This document shows positions 41,407 to 49,842 of a stretch of 64,000 bases of DNA, piece after piece. The notes under the pieces are model-generated. The model did not search any database, had not been told where the DNA came from, and worked only from the letters and a program-made list of their open reading frames with translations. How positions within the stretch are numbered: the first letter of the stretch is position 1; every line of letters starts with the position of its first letter. Origin of the DNA: Labilithrix luteola (lineage in GTDB: Bacteria; Myxococcota_A; Polyangia; Polyangiales; Polyangiaceae); contig NZ_CP012333.1 of NCBI RefSeq assembly GCF_001263205.1, forward strand, positions 8,537,501-8,601,500. The letters run 5' to 3'. The translations under genes and the position numbers were made by a program.

Positions 41407-42563
41407 TCTTCGAACCCGACCGCGGGCAGCGCGTGCCGATACGCCTTTGGGCACGGCACGTCGGACCCGACACGATTCGCCAGCTGCAGAGGCTGGCGAG
41501 CCAGGACTACGTCGTTGAATTCGTTGCCGCCATGGCCGACGCCCATGTCTCCGAAGGGGTGGCGGTCGGAAGCGTCTTCGCGACGGAACATACGCTCGTT
41601 CCGGCGGCACTCGGCGGCGACCTCGGATGTGGCATGTCTGCCCTTCGAATCGACGTCGACGCGTTCGGATTGGATCGACGGACGCTCGAGATCGTCGTGT
41701 CTCGACTCGGGCGTGCGATACCCACGGGGGACGCGACGCACCGCGGAGGTGGCGCGTCTCGCGCGAACTTGCCCGAGGGATTGCTCGAGACACCGCTCTC
41801 GACGCGTTCCCTCGAGCACACTCGCGAGGCGCTCCTCGGGCGACATCTCGGAACGCTCGGAGGAGGAAATCACTTCCTCGAGCTCGATCGCGACGCCGAT
41901 GGAGGAGTCTGGCTGCTCGTCCACTCGGGCTCTCGCGGACTCGGCGGTGCGATTGCGAGTCACCATGCGCGAGCGGCCGAAGAGCGGAACGCTCATGGGC
42001 TTGCGGGTATGGATATTCGCGAATCCGCTGGCGCGGCCTATTGGCAAGATCTCGAATGGGCCATTCGGTTCGCTCGAGAAAACCGGAGAGCGCTCGCGAC
42101 GCGAGCTCTCGAGATCCTGAGCGACGTGCTCCACCGAGAGGTGACCGCCGCCGACACCATCGACGTCCATCACAACTTCGTCGCGCGGGAAGAATGGTTC
42201 GGCCGACCGCTCTTCGTGCATCGCAAGGGGGCCATCGCGGCTCCTCGTGGCGATCGAGCTCTGATTCCGGGATCGATGGGCACGGCGAGCTACGTGGCCT
42301 TCGGGCTCGCAAACGCTGATTCCTTCGGCTCGTGTTCCCACGGTGCAGGCCGCGTTATGACTCGCACCGAGGCCCGCCGCACGATCCGCCCGAAGGCCTT
42401 CGCCGAGAGCATGCGCCGTGTCGTCTATCCCGACGCACTCGCACGACGACTCGTCGAAGAGGCGCCCTGCGTCTATCGAGACATCCGCGAGGTCCTCGAC
42501 GATCAGGAAGACCTCTTGGTACGAACGATTCGCCTGGAACCCCTTGCGGTGTTGAAGGGCTGA
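41394..42563 (+). CDS. rtcB: RNA-splicing ligase RtcB
   Basis: A 389-residue GTP- and Mn-dependent ligase that joins RNA 2',3'-cyclic phosphate or 3'-phosphate ends to 5'-OH ends. Metal and guanylate motifs are present: AMADAHVSEGVAVGSVF, GGDLGCGM, GTLGGGNHFLE, VHSGSRGLG, GSMGTASYV and SCSHGAGR, which contains the His that carries GMP. TTG 41394 is supported by AAGGGAGGTCACC directly upstream and lies inside rbfA. No archease or RtcA gene is adjacent. Confidence 0.92.
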   Translation: MFRVIFEPDRGQRVPIRLWARHVGPDTIRQLQRLASQDYVVEFVAAMADAHVSEGVAVGSVFATEHTLVPAALGGDLGCGMSALRIDVDAFGLDRRTLEIVVSRLGRAIPTGDATHRGGGASRANLPEGLLETPLSTRSLEHTREALLGRHLGTLGGGNHFLELDRDADGGVWLLVHSGSRGLGGAIASHHARAAEERNAHGLAGMDIRESAGAAYWQDLEWAIRFARENRRALATRALEILSDVLHREVTAADTIDVHHNFVAREEWFGRPLFVHRKGAIAAPRGDRALIPGSMGTASYVAFGLANADSFGSCSHGAGRVMTRTEARRTIRPKAFAESMRRVVYPDALARRLVEEAPCVYRDIREVLDDQEDLLVRTIRLEPLAVLKG

Positions 42564-42566
42564 ATT

Positions 42567-43007
42567 CTAGCCCCCATCGGTGACGGGGCTCACGCCTGCG
42601 TCGCCGATGGGGATTTCCCAGGCGCTCGAGGGCGCCACCTCGAAGCCACCGCAGCATCCCTGGTCGCGGTGGTCTTCGATGGTGCGCACCTCCTCGCGCG
42701 TGCCGTTGGTCTTCGTCCTCACGTGGACGGAGCATTCGCCGGCCGCCGTACCCGCGATCGTGTATTGCTCGCACCCCGCGATGAACCGATCGCCACCACG
42801 CCGGTCGTCGGTGCAGTTCGCCTTGGCATCCCGGCAGGCCGCGCCGGTGAGCGCGATCTCCGTCACTTCACCCTTCGGTGCATGGACGATCACGAACCCG
42901 CCCATCTCGCAATCGCAAACGGTCTTGCTCTCGCCGCACCCGTGGAGGCCTATGAACACGAACGCTGCGAGTGGCGGCACGGACAGGAGCAGGGAGGTCC
43001 TGAGCAT
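42567..43007 (-). CDS. Lipoprotein of unknown function
   Basis: A 146-residue lipoprotein from ATG 43007. The signal peptide ends VFIGLHGCGES. The mature part has many cysteines (VCDCEMGGF, AACRDAKANCTDD, AGCEQYTI, QGCCGGFE) and a beta-strand pattern, suggesting an extracellular disulfide-bonded domain. No family is recognised. Confidence 0.65.
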   Translation of the reverse strand: MLRTSLLLSVPPLAAFVFIGLHGCGESKTVCDCEMGGFVIVHAPKGEVTEIALTGAACRDAKANCTDDRRGGDRFIAGCEQYTIAGTAAGECSVHVRTKTNGTREEVRTIEDHRDQGCCGGFEVAPSSAWEIPIGDAGVSPVTDGG

Positions 43008-43187
43008 CGGCGCGCCGAGCGCAAGGGATGTGCCCGCTCGATTGCCTCGCAAATCGCGTGCACCCCAGCGCACCGACTCTGATCACGCTGTCGCGGTCGG
43101 CGACCAACTCGCCATCGTCTCTAGTGGCGACATCCCTCGGTGCGCGTTTAGGATCGGACGTCGAGAGTCCCTGGAGCGCGGTGCGCG

Positions 43188-43613
43188 TCAGACGGCTGCG
43201 GCCAGTCCGATGGTGACCGCGGAGGAGAGGAGCCAGCCGAGAAAGACGGAGAGGCGCAGCACTTCGATGAACAGGCCCTTCCGGCTCGGGCGTGCGGTGG
43301 CGAGGCTGGCGCAGAACCAGAGGGGGGCGAAGAGGACCGACACGAACGAGAGGCCGAGAAGCGAGCAGTCTTCCGGCCTGGCGGTCGACCCTCTTGCAAA
43401 GAGGCCCGTGACGAGCGCGTAGGCTGCGAAGAGCATCGGAGGCGCTGCGCCGACGGCCCAGAGGTTCAGGGCGGAGGCCACGCCCTCAGGATGCTTTTTG
43501 CCGATGCTCGCGTACCCCAAGGTGAGGGCGGTCGCGAGGAGACCGAGCACCGAACCCAGGAGGGCAATGGCCAGGTGCTGTTCGAAAGGTGTCTCGTAGG
43601 CCAGCGAGTCCAT
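43188..43613 (-). CDS. Small integral membrane protein
   Basis: A 141-residue protein with four hydrophobic helices: HLAIALLGSVLGLLATALTL, LWAVGAAPPMLFAAYALV, LLGLSFVSVLFAPLWFCA and LRLSVFLGWLLSSAVTIGL. No motif identifies a function. The 432 bases between it and the LamG lipoprotein hold no gene I can support. Confidence 0.65.
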   Translation of the reverse strand: MDSLAYETPFEQHLAIALLGSVLGLLATALTLGYASIGKKHPEGVASALNLWAVGAAPPMLFAAYALVTGLFARGSTARPEDCSLLGLSFVSVLFAPLWFCASLATARPSRKGLFIEVLRLSVFLGWLLSSAVTIGLAAAV

Positions 43614-44008
43614 TCTAGGAGGATAGCTGTCGGCAGAGATTCCCGCTCGCGACAGTACGAGGCGAACCGTTCGGTCGTTGCGGTCGCGCCGTTGACGTGC
43701 CCTTGACGTTTCGGTGACTTCGGCCCCGCAGCGGCGTTGAGAGTCATCGTGGCGATCGCCTCCGTACTTCCGGTCGTCGTGCGTCCGGCTCTTTCGAGCT
43801 CCGTGCGGCGATGATGGCCGACATTGTGGTGTCCAGCGATGCGGTGGGGAAGCATGGAGAAAGATTCGTTCCGCGTCAGGAGGGATGGCGTTGGCCCTGC
43901 GAGCCCAGCGGCGCGCGCACGAAGACGGACGCGAGGATATCCGCGGTCAACCTGCTGCTTACGTTGACTTCCCGCGTTGGCAAAACCCTACTCAGCGCGT
44001 ATCCGCCA

Positions 44009-44037
44009 TTGCTGCTTAGTCGATGATTCAATATAGT
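44009..44037 (+). promoter_or_regulatory. Sigma-70 type promoter of the LamG lipoprotein gene
   Basis: TTGCTG (44009-44014), seventeen bases, TATAGT (44032-44037). The -10 is one base from consensus and the spacing is ideal. Transcription should begin at about 44042-44044, two to four bases before ATG 44046, leaving no room for a ribosome-binding site. The message would then be leaderless. Confidence 0.55.
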
Positions 44038-44045
44038 TTGCAAGC

Positions 44046-44957
44046 ATGCCCTCTGGATTGGATCGCTTGAGGCGCGTGGCGCTGGCGGGCGTTGCGGCGG
44101 GTCTCGCGGGCAGCGTCCTCGCGGGCAGCGTCCTCGCGGGCAGCCTGCTCGCGTGCTCGCTGATCGTCGCCGGTGACCTGACTGGCGGAACGCCGTCGAA
44201 CACTTTCGGCGAAGAGGCGGATTCCCGAGCGCCCGATTCGGCGACGGACGGGGACGCGCTACTGGAACCGGAGGCCGGCAACCCGAGCTACGTGGCAGCG
44301 ATCCTCGCCGACGGCCCTGTCGCCTACTGGCGGTTGGGTGAAAAGACAGGCGCGACCTCGGCGAAATCCGAGGTTGGCGCCGTTGGGTGTGCGCTGAACG
44401 GGCCGATGACGTGGGAAGCGTCAGGCGCGATTGCACGCGACGCGAATACCGCCCTTCGACTCGACGGAAACGGGGCGCTCGACTGCGCGGACCGTTTCGA
44501 TTTCCCCGGGGCGCTCCCGTACACGCTCGAGGTTTGGGTGCACGCCGAGACCATCGACACGACCTACCGCTTCGTGTTCACGAAGCGCGACGAGGCAGCT
44601 GCTGGTGGTACGGCAGCGTACGCCATGTGGTTGCATCAGCCCGAAGGACTCGGCTTCGAGCGTTTGTTCGATGGGAAGAGCAAACTCGTTTCTATGCCCT
44701 TCGCGACCGGGACGGCATTTCATCACGTCGTCGGCGTGTACTCGGGAACGGAGTTGCAGCTCTACTTGGACGGCGAGTTCGTCACGAATGCGCCCGATGC
44801 ACGTTCGTCGCCGCCGATCTCTGCGCCGCTCGCCATCGGCTCGCTTTCGCTCGGAACGTCGTCTGGATTCGTAGGTGCTCTCGATGAAGCAGCAATCTAC
44901 GAGAAGGCGCTCTCACCGGAGCGCATTCGCGCACATTACCAGGCTGCAGGGCGTTAA
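44046..44957 (+). CDS. LamG/concanavalin-like lipoprotein
   Basis: A 303-residue surface lipoprotein. The signal peptide is built from repeated LAGSV units and ends at a lipobox in SLLACSLIV. An Asp/Ala-rich linker leads to a LamG/pentraxin-type jelly-roll: AYWRLGEKTGATSAKSEVG, LPYTLEVWVHAETID, FHHVVGVYSGTELQLYLDGE and FVGALDEAAIYEKALSPERI. LamG domains bind sugars or calcium; no catalytic residue is apparent. The gene stands alone with its own promoter. Confidence 0.83.
   Translation: MPSGLDRLRRVALAGVAAGLAGSVLAGSVLAGSLLACSLIVAGDLTGGTPSNTFGEEADSRAPDSATDGDALLEPEAGNPSYVAAILADGPVAYWRLGEKTGATSAKSEVGAVGCALNGPMTWEASGAIARDANTALRLDGNGALDCADRFDFPGALPYTLEVWVHAETIDTTYRFVFTKRDEAAAGGTAAYAMWLHQPEGLGFERLFDGKSKLVSMPFATGTAFHHVVGVYSGTELQLYLDGEFVTNAPDARSSPPISAPLAIGSLSLGTSSGFVGALDEAAIYEKALSPERIRAHYQAAGR
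44103..44162 (+). repeat. 15-bp tandem repeat inside the signal-peptide region
   Basis: CTCGCGGGCAGCGTC occurs at 44103-44117 and 44118-44132. A third copy with two changes is at 44133-44147 and a fourth, more diverged, at 44148-44162. They encode LAGSV, LAGSV, LAGSL and LACSL, so loss or gain of a unit keeps frame and only changes signal-peptide length. Confidence 0.8.
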
Positions 44958-45064
44958 TCGCGTTCGAGACCGGGCAGGCCCGCAATCGACGAGCTTTAGT
45001 GAGTAACTGAGTTGCGCTGTAGCTCCGAATCGGTATTCGCGAACGTGAATCGCGGAGCTCCGTC

Positions 45065-46549
45065 CTAACCGAAAAAGCCCGGCAGATAGTTGCTGCGACC
45101 GTTGAAGTTCGCTCCGGAGATCTGCATGGCTTGAAGCATCGTGTAGTAAAAATCGCCAAGGTCCGTATTCCAAGGGGCGGCGATGTACTGACCCTGATGC
45201 ATGCCGATGTTCTTCCCTCCGAGCAGGATCGTGGGCAGGCTGTGTGTCTTGTGGTCCATGCTGTGACCGTGGCAAGTGCCGATCAGCATGACTGCGTTGT
45301 CGAGCGGCGTATTGCCGTTCGGCTCTGCGGGCATGGAATCGAGCTTCAGCGCGAGCCGTGCGGCCAAGTTCATCGCCACCCGCGTATAGGCGAACCACTC
45401 CTCGATCGCCTGAACGTTCCCGTCCGTGGCGGCGTGAACGACGTCGAAGTGGGTATCGTTGGCATTGGAGTGATACGTGATCTTCTGGCCGCTCAGTCCG
45501 ACGAAGTCACTCGCGTAGGCCACCCTCGAGCTGTACGCAGAATCACCGTTCGCTTCGGTGTCCGTCATGATCGTTGCGATCGGCATGGCGTCCGAAGCCA
45601 GCGCGAGAGCCGTGACGTCCACCATCATGCGGAGCGTGGCGAGCCAATCCAATGGCCCGCCACTCAAGGCCGGATCGTAGGTTGGTGCCGATGGGCACAG
45701 GGATGGCGCCGCGGCGGTCAGGTTCTTCTCGACGTCCCGGATGTTCTGTAGATACGAATCGACGCGCGCCTTGTCGTCTTTGCCCAACTTCTTCTGGAGC
45801 GACGTCACGCTTCCCTGGACGTAGTCGAGAATGCTCTTGTCGTCCGCCAAGCCTGCGGCGGCCGCTGGCTCGCTCTGCGTACACTTGCCAAAGAGCTGAT
45901 TGAAAACTTTCATCGGATCGCCAATCTTGGGCACGAGGTGATTCCCGCCCAGTCGCGAGTTCGACGAGATGTATCCCGCGTGTCCGCCCTGTGCTTCGGT
46001 GCCATCGAGCGAGCTGGGGTTGAACACGATCGTCGAGCCGGGCGTGAACCCCATGGCATTCGCGATATGCTGATCGATGGAGTCTGGAGGAGTGTTGGCG
46101 GTGGTCGCGGTTGCCTGGGCGCTCGTCCGCCACGCGGAGGTCAGCCACGCTGTCGTTGCCAGCGAGTGATTGACGTCGCTCCCATCCACGTCGTCCGGCA
46201 ACGTACTCAGCCCGCTGACGATCATCATCTTTTGCCGAAGGGAGGCGAACGGCTCGAGATGCGCAGGCATGGTCGCTGTGAGGGCGCCTGCCTTGGCCGG
46301 ATGCCATGCTCCGATGCCCAAACGAGCATCGTCCGGACCAAGTTCGTAATAACGGGAGGCGTCGTTCTTCGTGCGGTCGTAGCCATGGCCCCACATTCCG
46401 AGGGACGGGAAGAACGCCACGAAACGTGGGCTCGTGGCCGGCGTCGCCGATGCACGTCCGGGCCGACCCATGATGTCGAGTGACGGGAGCAGGATCGACA
46501 CGCCGAGCGCTTTGAGGAAGCTACGGCGCGGAAGTCTGAAATTCCTCAT
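45065..46549 (-). CDS. DUF1552 family Tat-exported protein
   Basis: A 494-residue protein with a twin-arginine leader (RLPRRSFLKALGVSILLPSL). The body matches DUF1552: RFVAFFPSLGMWGHGYD, KMMIVSGLSTLPDDVDGSDV, ADDKSILDYVQGSVTSLQKK, KARVDSYLQNIRDVEKNLTA and IGTCHGHSMDHKTHSLPTIL. The family is paired with DUF1592-type proteins and is thought to act outside the cytoplasm; relatives resemble alkaline-phosphatase/sulfatase-like folds. No substrate is known. It lies eleven bases downstream of the DUF1592 gene in one operon. Confidence 0.87.
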   Translation of the reverse strand: MRNFRLPRRSFLKALGVSILLPSLDIMGRPGRASATPATSPRFVAFFPSLGMWGHGYDRTKNDASRYYELGPDDARLGIGAWHPAKAGALTATMPAHLEPFASLRQKMMIVSGLSTLPDDVDGSDVNHSLATTAWLTSAWRTSAQATATTANTPPDSIDQHIANAMGFTPGSTIVFNPSSLDGTEAQGGHAGYISSNSRLGGNHLVPKIGDPMKVFNQLFGKCTQSEPAAAAGLADDKSILDYVQGSVTSLQKKLGKDDKARVDSYLQNIRDVEKNLTAAAPSLCPSAPTYDPALSGGPLDWLATLRMMVDVTALALASDAMPIATIMTDTEANGDSAYSSRVAYASDFVGLSGQKITYHSNANDTHFDVVHAATDGNVQAIEEWFAYTRVAMNLAARLALKLDSMPAEPNGNTPLDNAVMLIGTCHGHSMDHKTHSLPTILLGGKNIGMHQGQYIAAPWNTDLGDFYYTMLQAMQISGANFNGRSNYLPGFFG

Positions 46550-46560
46550 GGTTCGTCCTC

Positions 46561-48246
46561 TCAGTAGTTGACTTTGCGGCTGCGGAAGGTCGGATCCGTC
46601 ACGAGTCGCAGGACCAAGTCGGAAAACCTCTTGGGCTGGCTCACACTCGACTCCGCGATGGCTGCGGTCGTGCAGAGTTCCGCGTTTGCCGTCATGTCCC
46701 GTCCCTCCGCAAAGGAGGCGAACCGCTTCGTGAAGCATTGGGCGAAGCGATTGTCCGACCGGAGAATATCCTCGAGCTCCATGAAATTCGCGAACGTCTC
46801 TCCGGTTGGCAGTTGTCCGGATGCATCGACTGGCGCGCCATTCGAGTACGCGGTGCGATAGATGCCGGCCGCATCGTAGTTTTCGTACGCGAAGCCGATG
46901 GGGTCTAAAGTTCCGTGGCATGCCTTGCAGCTCGAGCCCTGCTCGGTGTGCTGGGAGAGCCTCTGGCGAATCATGGATTCGTCTTGCAGATCTCCGTTGG
47001 GGGAAGGGGGAAGCGGCGGAACATTGGCCGGTGGCGCTCCCACGCCGGAGCACAAGATCTGCTCGAGGAGCCACTTGCCTCGGCGCACGGGCGCGGTGCG
47101 ATTGGCCACCGACGTGAGCGCCAGGATCGAGGCATGAGTAAGGACACCGACGCGGTGATCATCGAGCGGAACCTTCGTCGGCACCGAGCCCGTCGCGCCC
47201 CCTATGCCGTAATGCTCGCTCATGTTCCGATCGAGGAAGCTGTACTTCGCGCTGACGAAATCCATGACGCTCTGGTCTTGCGCAAAGACGTTGTCGACGA
47301 ACGCGAGCGTCTCGTTCTTCATCGAAGCCTTGAGGCTGTCGTTCCAGGTCGGAAAGCGGGTCGTATCCAGGTTGGTGAGTTCGAATCGATTGAGTTTCAG
47401 CCACTGGTACCCGAATCCGCGTGAGAGATACGAGATCCGCGGGTCGGCGATCATGCGGCGTACGTGGCTCGTCAGTACCTCCGTCTGCTGGAGGCGGCCT
47501 TGAGAGGCATCGGTCAGAAGGGGGTCGTCTGGGATCGAGCCCCACATGAAAAAGGAGAGGCGGCTCGCCAACTCGTGGTCGGTGAGGGGCGTCGACTCGG
47601 CGCTCGAGGGAGGGAGCTCGTAGACGCGAAAAAGAAAGCGTGGCGAGACCAGGATGGCCCTCACTACGACCTTCAAGGCGTCGGTGAAGACGGGGCTGCT
47701 GGAAGCCTTGTAGAGTGCCATCAAGCTCGTGATCTCGTCGTCGGGTGGCGGTTGGCGAAACGCCTTCGTCGCCAGAGACGTGATGATTGTCTTGGCGCAC
47801 GCGTCGCCCGAGATGCACGTGAGCAACGGATTCGGATTGGCGGCGAACACATCGTTCGCGACCAGTTTGGCTACATTCCAGTAGTCGTTGACCACGCTCA
47901 GCGAGAGATTTTGGGCCTCGGCTTCGGTCGTAAAACCTGCGAGGCCCTCGGCGTCCTCGGAGAAGGTGGCGGAGTAATCTTTGTTCAGGCCGAATAGATC
48001 GCGGATGACGTTGTTGTATTCGAGTTTCGTGAGGCGCTGGACGGGAGCAGGAGAGAGAGCACACGGCCCGCTCGCTCCGGCGACGCCACTGGTTCCACTC
48101 GAACCATCGCTTGGTTGATTCGTACGCGAGTCGTCAGCTCCGCCGAAGTACCCCTTGCAGCCTTGCGTCATGGCGCTCCCGACCAAGAGAATCGAGGCGA
48201 AGACCCACAGCGCCGAGGTGTTCGACTTCGCGCGTTCGTTTGCCAT
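46561..48246 (-). CDS. DUF1592-family lipoprotein (DUF1587/1595/1592/1588/1585)
   Basis: A 561-residue lipoprotein (lipobox near GSAMTQGC). The domains follow in family order: RLTKLEYNNVIRDLFGLN (DUF1587), IITSLATKAFRQPPPDDEI (DUF1595), SPRFLFRVYELP and LASRLSFFMWGSIPDDPLL (DUF1592), GSSCKACHGTLDPIGFAYEN (DUF1588, a C-x2-C-H haem-like motif), and a DUF1585 tail. Such proteins occur in Planctomycetes, Verrucomicrobia and myxobacteria and may carry a cytochrome c. An AAGGAG lies seven bases before ATG 48246. It is the first gene of the sigma-54 operon. Confidence 0.88.
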   Translation of the reverse strand: MANERAKSNTSALWVFASILLVGSAMTQGCKGYFGGADDSRTNQPSDGSSGTSGVAGASGPCALSPAPVQRLTKLEYNNVIRDLFGLNKDYSATFSEDAEGLAGFTTEAEAQNLSLSVVNDYWNVAKLVANDVFAANPNPLLTCISGDACAKTIITSLATKAFRQPPPDDEITSLMALYKASSSPVFTDALKVVVRAILVSPRFLFRVYELPPSSAESTPLTDHELASRLSFFMWGSIPDDPLLTDASQGRLQQTEVLTSHVRRMIADPRISYLSRGFGYQWLKLNRFELTNLDTTRFPTWNDSLKASMKNETLAFVDNVFAQDQSVMDFVSAKYSFLDRNMSEHYGIGGATGSVPTKVPLDDHRVGVLTHASILALTSVANRTAPVRRGKWLLEQILCSGVGAPPANVPPLPPSPNGDLQDESMIRQRLSQHTEQGSSCKACHGTLDPIGFAYENYDAAGIYRTAYSNGAPVDASGQLPTGETFANFMELEDILRSDNRFAQCFTKRFASFAEGRDMTANAELCTTAAIAESSVSQPKRFSDLVLRLVTDPTFRSRKVNY

Positions 48247-48324
48247 CCGACATCTCCTTGGCCGTCGCCACCATCGTCACGACCTTCGCGCGCGCACGAC
48301 GTATGGCGCGGTGCTCCACCAGAC

Positions 48325-48341
48325 AGCAACGCGCGTGCCGT
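48325..48341 (-). promoter_or_regulatory. Predicted sigma-54 (-24/-12) promoter for the DUF1592-DUF1552 operon
   Basis: Read on the minus strand the sequence is ACGGCACGCGCGTTGCT, matching TTGGCACG-N4-TTGCW at 11 of 13 defined positions, including both essential dinucleotides. The predicted transcription start is about 48314, giving a 5' leader of about 67 bases before ATG 48246. A sigma-54 activator gene lies directly upstream. Confidence 0.7.
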
Positions 48342-48388
48342 GGTGCGACGCCGGATCGTGCGTGAAATCAGGGCCGGAACGACGAGCC

Positions 48389-48428
48389 GTTGTGCACGTT
48401 CTGGCGAACTGTGCGATCCGTGCACAAC
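48389..48428. promoter_or_regulatory. Inverted repeat, candidate upstream activating sequence
   Basis: GTTGTGCACG (48389-48398), twenty bases, CGTGCACAAC (48419-48428): perfect 10-bp arms whose centres are 30 bp apart, about three helical turns. Each arm contains the palindrome GTGCAC. It lies 75-114 bp upstream of the predicted sigma-54 start, where enhancer-binding proteins usually bind, and just after the stop codon of the FHA-AAA+ activator gene. Confidence 0.6.
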
Positions 48429-48438
48429 GCGGCGGTCG

Positions 48439-49737
48439 TCACTTCTTTCGAGGGCGGGGGATGCCGTACTGCTCGAGGCGTGAAATGAGCGCCCGCCTGG
48501 AAATTCCCAGTGCGCGCGCGGCGTGCGTCTGATTGCCCGACAGTTGCTCGAGCGCCTCCACGATGCGCTCCTTTTCGAGAGCATCGAGGGCGTTGCTCAA
48601 TGGACGAACGACGTCACCCGAGGATCCGAAGGTCAGTCCGAGATCGGACGCCGCGACGCGATCGGCCGAAGCCAGCACCGCCGCGCGCTCCACGGCACTC
48701 CGTAGCTCGCGCACGTTCCCCGGCCAGGCATACGAGAGCAGCAGGTTTCGCGCATCGGCGGAGAATGCGAGCGGTGCACGACCCGCTCGCGCGCAGGCCT
48801 CGGCCAAGAAGCGCTCCGCGAGCTCCATGATCTCCGAGCGTCGCTCGCGAAGTGGAGGGATCGTGATCGAGATCCCGTTGAGACGGAAATAGAGGTCCTT
48901 GCGGAACGCCCCGTCGGCGATCTGCGCACCTAGCTCCCGATTGGTTGCCGCGAGAAAGCGTACGTCGATCGCCTTGGGTCGCACGCTGCCGAGACGGAGT
49001 ACGTTGCGCCCCTCGATGACGCCGAGGAGCTTTGCTTGTGTGCTCAGCGGCATCTCCCCGACTTCGTCGAGGAAGAGCGTGCCGCCGTCGGCCCCTTCGA
49101 TGAGGCCCGGCTTTGCACCTACCGCGCCGGTGAACGCGCCTCGCTCGTAGCCAAAGAGCTCGGCCTCGAGCATGGACTCTGGAAACGCCGCGCAGTTGAG
49201 ATGGACGAGCGGCCGGTGAGCGCGAGGTGACTGCGCGTGAATCGACTCGGCGGCTCGGTTCTTTCCGGATCCGGTCTCGCCTAGCAGGAGCACGGTGAGC
49301 TCGCTTTTCGCCACCGTGGCGAGCAAGGTAAGGAGCGCTTGCGCGCGTTCGCGAGCCTCTTGCCCCGGCGTGCTCGGCTCGGTCGAGGGGCCCGGCGGCT
49401 GCTGCACGGCGACCAGTGCGGGACCTACCTCGACGAGGTCGCCAGGCGAAATCGAGACTTTCGCGCCGGCCTGGATGCGTGCGCCGCGAACGCGGACACC
49501 GTTGGAGCTGTTGGCGTCTTCGATGGCGACGGGATCGCCGCCGTAAATGCGTGCGTGAACGCGGGATACGAGCGGATGATCGATGCGTAACGTACAGTCG
49601 GCGCCGCGGCCGACAGTGATGGTTTCGCCCGGAGCGAGCCAGTAGGTGGCGCTGCCCGATTCCCACACGAGGACGAGCCGGGAACGACCGACCCAGTTCG
49701 TATCGTCGAGAAGCTCGGGAGCCGTGCGATCGTCCAT
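48439..49737 (-). CDS. FHA-domain sigma-54 dependent activator
   Basis: A 432-residue enhancer-binding protein typical of myxobacteria. The N-terminal FHA domain (ETITVGRGADCTLRIDHPLV, SRVHARIYGG, DANSSNGVRVRG) reads a phosphothreonine signal from a kinase. The AAA+ domain has Walker A GETGSGKN, the contact loop GAFTGA (YERGAFTGAVGAKPG), Walker B GGTLFLDEVGEM and the sensor WPGNVREL. A Fis-type HTH (GNQTHAARALGISRRALISR) ends the protein. The promoter and inverted repeat beyond its stop codon make the DUF1592-DUF1552 operon its likely target. The kinase gene 105 bases away, divergently transcribed, is a plausible input. Confidence 0.9.
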   Translation of the reverse strand: MDDRTAPELLDDTNWVGRSRLVLVWESGSATYWLAPGETITVGRGADCTLRIDHPLVSRVHARIYGGDPVAIEDANSSNGVRVRGARIQAGAKVSISPGDLVEVGPALVAVQQPPGPSTEPSTPGQEARERAQALLTLLATVAKSELTVLLLGETGSGKNRAAESIHAQSPRAHRPLVHLNCAAFPESMLEAELFGYERGAFTGAVGAKPGLIEGADGGTLFLDEVGEMPLSTQAKLLGVIEGRNVLRLGSVRPKAIDVRFLAATNRELGAQIADGAFRKDLYFRLNGISITIPPLRERRSEIMELAERFLAEACARAGRAPLAFSADARNLLLSYAWPGNVRELRSAVERAAVLASADRVAASDLGLTFGSSGDVVRPLSNALDALEKERIVEALEQLSGNQTHAARALGISRRALISRLEQYGIPRPRKK

Positions 49738-49842
49738 CGGTGCGCTCGCTCTGTCTGAGGTCTACCCTGCGGAGCGCACCTTGGGAATCCCTACCGCCGC
49801 ACGCTTGGTGCACGCCGAATTCCGCTGATATCGTCGAAGTCG

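Noticed and set aside
43466..43855. Minus-strand frame in the gap before the LamG gene
   Set aside because: It overlaps the membrane-protein gene in another frame and has no domain; an ATG at 43750 with a distant GGAGG was considered too weak.
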